This document shows, piece after piece, positions 50,796 to 59,312 of a DNA stretch of 64,000 nucleotides. The notes below the pieces were generated by a model. That model had not been told where the DNA came from. It saw nothing but the letters and a program-made list of their open reading frames with translations, and searched no databases. Position numbers and translations under genes: made by a program. The stretch covers positions 937,804 through 1,001,803 of the forward strand of contig JAEMBT020000006.1 in assembly GCA_018873245.2 (NCBI GenBank). Direction: 5' to 3'. The DNA is from Archegozetes longisetosus (taxonomy: Eukaryota > Arthropoda > Arachnida > Sarcoptiformes > Trhypochthoniidae). Within the stretch, counting starts at the first letter, position 1. Every line of letters begins with the position of its first letter.

Positions 50796-51960
50796 AAGTA
50801 AAATTTTAAAATTATTTATAATTTTACTGAAAATTTGGATTGATAGGTACTAAACGGTCGAAACGCCCATGAAAATCGGGAGGAGCCAAATCGGTAGTAC
50901 TCAACGAGACAGGTCGATTGATGTAAGAATCATTGAGTGGTCTGGTTGAAGAGATACGCTCCCTTTTTTATATAGAAACTGGGTGAATCCGGATTAATGG
51001 GTCTAAAGAGGTTCCCGACCCTCCACCTCCAAGTGTGATATATCGTTGGATTCAGCTCGTCAAGCTGAACATTTTTATACCAGACTTGATCACTTGCGAT
51101 CAGAACCTGACCACTTCTGGCCAACTTTCGACAGAAGTGGCTGACCTCGCCACGTGATATATTGTACTCAGGACATTGAGTCGAGCATTTTGATACCTTA
51201 CTTGATCAATTACCTCAACTAGCTCTCGAAATATTCAACTTTGAGTTTTTATAACTCCAGCATATCGCATACGGTTACGGAGAAGCTAACATCGCCATTA
51301 AGTGCCATCCAGACCTAACTCCTCGAAAATGGATAAACCTGGTTTTACCAAGTTGTAACCCAAATTTAACTTGATACAAACTAAAGTATAATAGGTTAGG
51401 CCGCTTCGCGACTTAGCCTATTCTCCCCTAGTTTACATCAGGCTCGTTTGGGTTACGACTCGAGAAACCTAGGTTTATCCATTACGAGCTACTAAACCAA
51501 ACGAAGATGAATATTTAAATGAAACTAAAGATAAACATAATTTTTTATTTAGAGCTAGCTCAAAGTTCGAGCTTCGCTCCTCATGCGCACTCCTTTGTAC
51601 GTAGAAATAGACAATCCGTTTTAAAGTTTAAAAGCTGAATATCTCGTGAACTACTTATGTTAATTGATCAGGTGAGGTATTAAAATGCTCAGTTTGACGA
51701 GTTGAATCCAATGATGCATGGCGTGAGGTGGGGATTCGAGAGCCCCTGACCCATTAGTCCGGATTCACTCAGATTTTATATAAAAAAGGGCGTATCTCCT
51801 GAACAAGTGGTTGTAGCATAGCGATTCTTGTATTATTTGATTTATCTTCTTGAATACTATAGATTTGGCCCCTCCCCGATTTTTATTGGCATTCCGAATG
51901 TTTAGCATCTCTCAATCCACATTTTCAGTAAAATTATAAATAACCTTAAAATTTTCGCTT
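50796..51960. repeat. 1.16-kb foldback element
   Basis: Long inverted arms: ATTTATAATTTTACTGAAAA at the left (about 50814) and its complement at the right (about 51941), with pairing continuing inward through ATCGGGAGGAGCCAAATC / GATTTGGCCCCTCCCCGAT and the block shared with the element at 7909-8303. The centre near 51397-51415 holds a short GGCCGCTTCGCGACTTAGCC hairpin. No transposase is present. The minus-strand open frame at 50930-51124 is arm sequence. It is the fullest copy of this family in the window and lies 180 bp upstream of a dead Tc1 transposase. Confidence 0.8.
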
Positions 51961-52144
51961 TTTATGAAGTCGTAAATATGTAAATATTTGTTTTAACTGA
52001 ATCAAAAAGACAAAGTCATTTCACAATTCTTTAAAATTAAATTAAACAATATCAATTAAATAAAAATTTTTTATTGAAGTATATTGATTTAAAATCTATC
52101 TCTTGAAAAGTTAGCTAGAATTCATCGGAGTCGAACATCATCCG

Positions 52145-53512
52145 ATGTTTCAGATGAGAAATGTAGGCAAACAATATCATACCATAGTCGAAAAGTTGGG
52201 ACTCAGTTCCTCATACGTTTATAAAGTTGTAAAAAGATCAGTACTTTCGGAACAGTTCATAATTTAATTAGTTGTTGAAAGCGATGCACAACAAGCGAAC
52301 TGACGATATAGTTGCCGAAAATGTGGCTAAAAACCGTGGAATTACAGCCAGAGAAATCAAACAAGACCTGTCATCTATGGAAGTCAATTGCAGGGAATCT
52401 ATAAATAAACTGCGATTAAGAAAACTCATTTTTTGGTGGAATCACATGTATAAGACCAGCGATAGGTGAGAAAAATTGCACAAAAAACTCGTGTTTGCAA
52501 AGAAATATCTAAATATGCTACCAGCCTTCTGTGACAAAATCATTCGATCCAATGAATCCATATTCGAGCTAAATAGCTGGAAAAGATAAACTAGAGTATG
52601 CAAAAGACGAAAAGGGTTTATTTAAGACAATATTGTTGTTACTGTAAAATACTGGCCTTCTATGATGCTTTTGGTACGGGTTTCGTCTTTTGGTATTGGC
52701 AATTTAGTCGAAATAAACACTAATATGGATGTTATACTTTATATCGGAGTCATAAATAAAAATTTTTATGCGAGTGCAAAACGTACGGGAATCAGAGATA
52801 ACTTTGCTGTTGAATCCGATAACGACCCCAAACACTTCACTTTAACAAAGAATTGGATCATAGAAAATGAGATCGAACAGATCAGGCCATTTATCAAACA
52901 AATCGAATGATCACCACAAAGCTCAGACTTGAATATAATCGGACATTTGCGGTATGAACAGGGTGACCAGATCAGGATCGGTGTAATGAAGGACGAAATT
53001 TTTCAAAGGGTCCTCCTTTGGTTTAAAAAGTTTCTCGAAAGGCCACAAAATTCATAAAGCATCAAAATGTTCAACAGTGGATAATAACAGATAAACTTTT
53101 AAATCAATCAAAAGCTTATGAAAATTTTTAAGTTTCTGAATGAAGACCAATAGAGTTAATCTTAAGTATAAAAGTCTACGGGTGCATAAAAGTAGCCATC
53201 TTATTAAGATTAATAAGCTACTCTTATCCCAGGGATATAATTTATATGTGAAGTATCTGGTTTCCAGAATTACCTCAGAATACTTGAGAAAAGTAGAGAA
53301 GTTTGGACAATTATTATGGTTATTTATTAGATGATTTAGATATCTGTGAAATGTGGGAAAATGCGCCCCACATCAAGGGCATGCACGTTGTGGGACAAAG
53401 CCACTCAACGAGGCACTGTCCCGCACAATGGGGGACGTCTGACCTCCCTGGGGATGAATTGGATCGATCGGTACGTCAGTTTGATGATAAATCTATTAAA
53501 GGTTTCAACTAA
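52145..53512 (+). pseudogene. Tc1-type transposase pseudogene, split by an hAT insertion
   Basis: A Tc1 transposase can be followed in pieces. The N-terminal helix-turn-helix begins MFQMRNVGKQYHTIVEKLGL (about 52145). Then come VAKNRGITAREIKQDLSS (about 52324), KYLNMLPAF and IRSNESIFELNSW (where the first catalytic Asp of the usual WSDESKF is Asn), a GNLVEINTNMD stretch, ESDNDPKHFTLTKNW (second catalytic Asp), and PQSSDLNIIGHLRYE, where the usual PIEHLW Glu is Gly. Multiple frameshifts and stops separate the pieces. After LRYE the reading is broken by the 492-bp element at 52959-53450, then resumes as DELDRSVRQ. The enzyme is dead both by mutation and by insertion. Confidence 0.8.
52959..53450. 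mobile_element. hAT non-autonomous element nested in the Tc1 relic
   Basis: Begins CAGGGTGACCAGATC and ends GACGTCTGACCTCCCTG; the ends are inverted, with mismatches. It is flanked by 8-bp near-duplicates GGTATGAA (52951-52958) and GGGATGAA (53451-53458). The interruption point falls exactly between two Tc1 transposase segments that would otherwise adjoin, which independently fixes the boundaries. An internal GTGGGACAA / TGTCCCGCA block resembles the GCGGGAC motifs of the element at 18395-18798. No transposase encoded; open frames at 53303-53552 are artefacts across the border. Confidence 0.8.
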
Positions 53513-53639
53513 GCCTTATTCGAAAGTTGGGAACAGAATACATAAGGAGTGATTGATCTATTGATTGGAGGTATTCTTAAATGACTGGAAGAAGTGATCA
53601 AAGCTAACAGAGGCAATACTAATTACTAGTCATCAATCT

Positions 53640-54587
53640 GTAGCAGAATAGGTTAACATTACAAAGACCATAACTAATATTTACTTAATTTTGAAGAAAA
53701 TTTCTTTAATAAAAATTCAAATTGCAATCAAACTGTGATCCCATTTTGGTAGTTATAAATCCTAATCTTCGAAGACACAAATATAGTAGAAGTTTGTGAT
53801 ATTTTTTTAATTACTAGTCCTTGAGTAATAAATGAATTTTTCCATACATTTGAGCAATAGTGTAGACAGTGTTTATAGTGAACTATTCTGAGGTTTGTAG
53901 GAAATCATCAAAAATTTTGAGGAATATTCTATAAAATATTAGGCTAGGGTTACACTTGTGAATTAGCTTAATTCTTTTATTTAAATCATTTGTAAAGGTA
54001 AAAGTGTATTGAACTTCTAAACTTTTACTTTCTTTCTCTATGCTTAACAAATATTTACTTATTTATTGGTATTTCTAATAAACTTGTAAGAAGGGTCTGA
54101 GTATTGGCCTTATTGAAGTTGGGGCGACGGATTAAGCTTTTGAAGTCGTCCAAAAGTCTAACCCTTTTGTTGTCAATAACCCTATCATCTTAATGTTTAT
54201 TCATTATATATATCTAAAATAAAGTAAGTTTAACAGCATTAGAACAAAAGATCTAAAGCAATTAACAACAAATAAAATTATATTTTCAAACTTGTATCAA
54301 AACAACATACTATATCATTACACATTATATAGCTATTAGAGAGTAAATATTCAGAATTTCTTTTTTATGATTATTATTTGCAATCGGAATATTTATAGTG
54401 ACTTCCAATTAAATTGAACGCTTTTAGTTTCGCTATATCCGAGATAAACTGTATCCTTATAACAATATTCTGATGTAATTTTTATTGAATCACTTTATTA
54501 TTAACAATTGATGTTACTTAATAGTGAGATATGTACTTGTTTCTAGAAATAACTAATTGTCTTACTGAAAAATACTGCAATAACTTT
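53640..54587. other. Spacer between the Tc1 relic and the EB-module gene
   Basis: No gene was recognised. The segment 54076-54205 resembles 34437-34565 and is a moderately similar dispersed repeat. The 3' end of the Tc1 element probably lies in this stretch but I could not identify its terminal repeat. Confidence 0.4.
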
Positions 54588-54593
54588 TTTATT
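54588..54593 (-). terminator. Poly(A) signal AATAAA of the EB-module gene
   Basis: TTTATT on the plus strand reads AATAAA on the minus strand, about 76 nt past the stop codon at 54669. The position and spacing fit a short 3' UTR for the minus-strand gene. Confidence 0.45.
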
Positions 54594-54668
54594 ACATTAT
54601 TTACGCTTTCAAAAATTTTTGTTTTAAATAGGAACATAACAAATTCAATATAAAAATTATTCTAGCAT

Positions 54669-55211
54669 TCATTTGACAACAGGCAAAAGTGGAACATTAT
54701 TTTGCTTTCTTTTCTTCTCTCTATAATACATAACTGCAGCCAAAAAAAGACAGACCAAAGGAATAAATATCGAGACAGAGACTTGAATACAAAACCATAA
54801 TTGAGATATCATTGAAGAGTTACAAACTTTATCATAAGTGTCTTCAGTGTATCCTTTCCTACATATACAAAAGCCATTGCTATCGCAAATCCTATTGTTA
54901 TCATACGTTTGACAGTCTTTCTCATTGAAACAAGTCGAATAAACACACATTTCAGAGATTTTATCCCATTTATAATCTGGGAAGCACTGACAAGTGTTGT
55001 CAACACAAACACGATTTTTATCACCTTCCAGTCTACAGTCACTATTTGCATCACAAGTTATATCATTTATCGGAATTAAATTATACTTTGATAGTGAAGT
55101 TAAATTGATTAACGAGAATTCTGTTGAGTTATTCATAGCACATAAGATCATTGCAAATAAGCTGTTTAAGTAGAGAATTAAGAAGATTTGAAATTTCCAA
55201 TTGACACCCAT
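54669..55211 (-). CDS. Single-pass membrane protein with two EB/EGF-like cysteine modules
   Basis: A single uninterrupted exon of 180 codons. The first ATG in frame is at 55211; the preceding in-frame GTG is not a eukaryotic start. The layout is a hydrophobic signal peptide (about residues 5-25) and a short linker with N-glycosylation sequons (NNS, NST, NLT). Six-cysteine module 1 follows (Cys 53, 59, 69, 74, 76, 89), then module 2 (Cys 94, 100, 109, 115, 117, 130) with CICRKGY, then a membrane helix (about 138-163). The tail is short and basic (REKKRKQ). The spacing C-x5-C-x8/9-C-x4/5-C-x-C-x12-C fits EB or EGF-like modules known from arthropod and nematode extracellular proteins. It is probably a type I cell-surface protein; ligand unknown. 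No intron is needed, but upstream non-coding exons cannot be excluded. Confidence 0.8.
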   Translation of the reverse strand: MGVNWKFQIFLILYLNSLFAMILCAMNNSTEFSLINLTSLSKYNLIPINDITCDANSDCRLEGDKNRVCVDNTCQCFPDYKWDKISEMCVYSTCFNEKDCQTYDNNRICDSNGFCICRKGYTEDTYDKVCNSSMISQLWFCIQVSVSIFIPLVCLFLAAVMYYREKKRKQNNVPLLPVVK

Positions 55212-56371
55212 TTTGCTTTTCACACGACTAAACTATGTCTAATATTTGTTGTATTTCAAAAATTTATTTGAGTCGAAACAGTTATCATAATAATTGTTAT
55301 TTGATTAGGTGAACAAATATTTAGAGTTGAGATTTCCATTTACTCAGATTAGGAGGAATAAATTCGTTTTTAAGATAAATCTAACCTATTTTTCGATCTT
55401 TATAAAAAATGATATTTTCTATTAATCATCATAATTCTAAAAACTCAACTTAATATTGAATTTTTCGTAAGGACACTCTAGAAGAATATTTTGGAGCAAT
55501 AGTTTTTAGATGAGACGAAAAATCATAACTTTAGCTAACGATATAAAATAATTAACTTCTATCATATTATAATTATCTTAATGAGGATATGATTTTTATT
55601 ATGTAACATAATATATTTATAGCTTTCAAATAAAAGACTATTATTATTATTATTATCTTTTATAAAGGTAGTGATTATCAGTATAACTATATTTTTAAGC
55701 TATGCTTTCATAATTAGTTATCCATTTCTTCCATGTATACAGCCAAATTAAGTTACATTTTCAATGTATGCATTGCGATCTCCAGTGAGCAGTACTTAAG
55801 TAGTGTTATTCTTCTCATAGCTATTTCCAGTTATCGCATTACTATTTCCAATTCAAAAGTTTATAAGTATAGCAATGCATACACTGGAAAAGCCACTGAA
55901 TTTAGTTGTATTACTCTAAAAAGTGAATCGAAAACAAAAACAAAACTTTCAAATAGAAAGTCAGATAGAAATAAATAATTAAATTTTAGATTATGTCCAA
56001 CGCAAATCTTTTGGTCTGTAAAACCAAATAAATCCAACTGAAAATTACTTTCTTCGCAAATTATTCAAATTCATTGAATTTGAGATTAGATAAAAATGAA
56101 AATTTTAGCTATAATGATGATAAAAGTGGTATTAAACTCAAAACAACGTTAGTACTTGTTAATGTTTCAGTTATCAGAAAGTCATTCAGAAATCATAATA
56201 AGGTGCTTTGAATATGATACTCTTGGTCACATTAATTTAGAATTAATGACCTCATTAGATACAGTCGGAAAACGAAAAGATCGATATTCTGTTAATTTTA
56301 AGCTTGATCGAAAAGTGATATTATTAACATAAATTTTTCACTTTATTAGAAACATGCTTTTAAGATATTAG
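55212..56371. other. Upstream region of the EB-module gene
   Basis: This should contain the minus-strand promoter and 5' UTR, but no clear TATA or initiator could be picked out in such AT-rich DNA. A short (TTA)n run occurs near 55640-55656. The open frame at 55733-55978 has no domain and is not supported. Confidence 0.4.
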
Positions 56372-56572
56372 TAAAGACGCTAGAAACGGGAACTTCCTGT
56401 TTTCATCGATGTCATAAAATCATCGGGAATATACATCAGGACGCCCAATGAGTCCATAATTGTCGAAAATAACTATTTCGATAATTATGGACTCATTAGG
56501 CATCTTGACGTCTATTCCCGATGATTTTATGACATCGATGAAAACAGGAAGTTCTCGTTTCTAGCGTCTTTA
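56372..56572. repeat. Near-perfect 200-bp palindrome
   Basis: From TAAAGACGCTAG at the left to CTAGCGTCTTTA at the right, the two halves of about 95 bp are complementary with only about nine mismatches. The central loop is a few bases around AATAACTATTT. Long exact stretches include ATGTCATAAAATCATCGGGA and its complement. No open frame. It may be a young foldback MITE; as RNA it would form a long hairpin. Confidence 0.85.
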
Positions 56573-56696
56573 GTTATTAGATTTTAAAATTTATTAGTGT
56601 TTTCTTTAAAATATTCAATGTCTAAATATTCTATCACAACACTGAAAAAATTAATTTTTTTCTTGATTCGAGTTTTCTAGTGAATACAAAATTATA

Positions 56697-57072
56697 CAAG
56701 GAGTACTAGTTAAGTTTTGAGAATAAGCAATTTATTCAAGAGTTAAATACATTATATTAAGAATTTTTTTTGAAGTACTCTCTATGGTTTTCTATAAACT
56801 TTTTCATACGTTTGAACCAGCTCTCATAAGCCTTTTTTTTTAAAAAATGTAAAATTATAACACGAAAATCACGCCTTGTTAGCTCAGCCATTATAATAGC
56901 AAAAGTGCAAAGTAGTTCTGTTTGAACTTTAAATATTTCCTAAATTTTCAAGGCTATATCAATAATACTTAATATGTAAGCCCATATTATGCTATATTTA
57001 ATAATTATAAACTTGGAGTTCATTACAACTAATCTAAATATCAGATTCTCAAAACTTAACTAGTACTCCTTG
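56697..57072 (-). mobile_element. Internally deleted mariner element (376 bp)
   Basis: Perfect 28-bp inverted ends beginning CAAGGAGTACTAGTTAAGTT, flanked by TA at 56695-56696 and 57073-57074. The flanks themselves form a palindrome (ACAAAATTA / TAATTTTGT), so the insertion site may have been palindromic, or the terminal repeat may be longer than usual. The body encodes only the two ends of a mariner transposase on the minus strand. Confidence 0.8.
56757..56891 (-). CDS. 44-codon in-frame fusion of mariner transposase N- and C-termini
   Basis: On the minus strand an ATG at 56891 opens a frame starting MAELTRRDFRVIILHF, passing through a Lys run, and continuing ESWFKRMKKFIENHREYF to a stop at 56757. 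The first part is like the N-terminal end of mariner transposases and the last part like their C-terminal end (a W-F-R-M-K-C-I-G-E-Y-F type pattern in the family). The DNA-binding and catalytic parts are deleted, yet the frame is kept. It cannot be a functional transposase. Whether it is expressed is unknown, and at 44 codons an open frame could survive by chance in a young deletion. Confidence 0.5.
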   Translation of the reverse strand: MAELTRRDFRVIILHFLKKKAYESWFKRMKKFIENHREYFKKNS

Positions 57073-57083
57073 TATAATTTTGT

Positions 57084-59312
57084 TTAACTTTATGTAATTT
57101 CAACCGTTCTGTATTGATCTGAAAAAACTTAATAAAGTAAATTCATAGTTGAACTTGAAGAATTGATAGTTGTGAACTTGCAGGTGAGAACTGGGAAGTA
57201 AGATTTTGGGCCTCCATAAGAACTAGAATCTTTAACTTCTTGACAAAATTATTATAAGACCTAATTATTTTCTAACTGAATTTTACTAAAAGCTTTATAA
57301 TTGAAAATGTTGTAATGTAAGAACTTAGTGACTAAACACAATAATGATAGGATTTTTTCCAAATATTTTAAGAAAAAATTTGAGAAGTAAATCAATTTTA
57401 AGGTAGGGACTGAAAGAGCAAACATGGTGTAGAGCACCAAATATCTACAGGTGGTCTTACTCCCAAATATCAACCTGGCTCAACGCTACTTAACTTCAGT
57501 GATCGAACGAGAACAGGTGCTTTCAGTGTGATTTGATCCTACACATTATGATCTGAAAAAATATTCATTTAGTCAATTAGAACTACGTAAAATTTTGCTC
57601 TTTAACGAATGGAAATAAACTACAAGTAAAACTAACAAACAACTACCTATCGAGTTTTCAATTTATCTAAACTTTATAATGTTAGAATAGAAATCATAGA
57701 ATCGTTCGCGTTTGTGAGTTATAGCATATTAAGGATAATGAACCAGAACTAAGCCTTTCTTATTTTGTCAGACAACGTAGGAGAGGATATTGCTGGCAAT
57801 AATTTTAGAAAATCCGCAAATCAAATTAAGATTAAAGTTTACAGCATTGACAAGGAAATCAAAATATTGAATATGCAATATGGCGAGAATCAACATCTTT
57901 TAATAAAATTATTGGTTATTTTTCACTCCGATCCAAATCATTTTATTTACTTCACTAATCATGGAGAAAGTTCTCAGATAAGAAATCATTAGTAATGATA
58001 AAGAACTAATATTAAACCATATTGCACTAATTTCACTTTTATAAAGTAAATCTGAGATCTTATCACTAATTTTTTGTAATTTAGATGAATTTTTAAAAAA
58101 CGTTTTAAGATATAGATTTTTAACTAAAACTTGTGTTTAATGCTAGACTCCATTCATTTCCAATCACTTAATCTTCATAGTCAAGTAGCTAATAGATCAA
58201 TTCTAACTTGTAAATGATAACAGTGGTCAAAGACCAAAGTTTAACCCTGCCTTATCTACTGGTTTATAAGCTATTTAGGATTTCCACTTCACGAATGCTG
58301 ATTTAGCAAATATGCTCGTGTAATTAAAATGTTCGAGTAGATTAAGATGATTTACCGTTCAATTTGAATTTTTATTCAGATGAAATAAGATTTCCAGAGT
58401 ATTTTCAGAATAAATTTTGTGAATTTTTGATAATTTTGCCCAAGTTGGTTATTCTTTAAGTAATTTTTATATAGATTTCACTTAATTTCTTGAGGTCTCA
58501 TTCTGTGGCAACCAATATACTTGTAACAACTAAATCTTTGTACTGACTACATGATACTTAGAAACTTTTAGGTACATTAATCATTCATAAATCTTCAGCT
58601 TTTCTATGAAATAAATGATAGGCATGGAGCATAAATAAATTCAATAGCAAGTTGTAATTTAATAAAATTGAGCACACTTAATTCCTGAAGATTTTAATTT
58701 GAGAATTATACATGTAAAAAGAAGACGGACTATAACTTTTGACTTTTCACTAAAGCATATCAAAATACCATATGTTTCATGTAAAGTATTCAAAAGATGT
58801 CCTCGAATTCAAAAGCCCTAGTCTTATAGGTTTGTTTCAAAGTGGAAAATATTTATTCATTTGATTGCTCCATAAGTCAATGGTACCACTTTTATCATTC
58901 ATAAGAGCAAGGATCCGTAGATTAGATTGTGTGCCATTCACTTTTATAAGATCTTGGGTGAAGATTCCCCATTAACAGCTGATTTATTTATTCATTAATT
59001 ACTTTAAAATATTGTAAATTATTTTTATTTACAGTGATAACAAAATTATCGGTCAAACAAAAGTAATTTCTTGTTTCATCAGATTTGTTCGGAAGAGTTC
59101 TTAGTCTTTTTTAAACATGAAAGTTAGTTTATGAAAAGATGTCTTTGTTCTCAAGGTTTCCTTTTCACAACACAACTATCAGTGGAGATAAGAAGTAGTT
59201 AAGTTGACTAACTTTAGTGATTGTCTCCTAAATATCTATGCATTAGCTGATAGTTTTTATAAGTCGCATTAACTAAGAGTCAATAAATTAATTCCAAATT
59301 AAGTTGGCTGAT
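57084..59312. other. Spacer and upstream region of the NRF-6-like gene
   Basis: No supported exon. The promoter and 5' UTR of the gene starting at 59313 should lie in the right-hand part. The open frame at 57765-57992 shows no domain and no splice logic linking it to the downstream gene. Confidence 0.4.

Noticed and set aside
55733-55978. 81-codon plus-strand frame between the EB-module gene and the palindrome.
   Set aside because: Ser/Lys/Ile-rich without domains; it lies where the promoter of the minus-strand gene is expected.
57765-57992. 75-codon frame considered as an upstream exon of the NRF-6-like gene.
   Set aside because: That gene already has a credible ATG and signal peptide at 59313; this frame has no domain and no supporting splice site pair.
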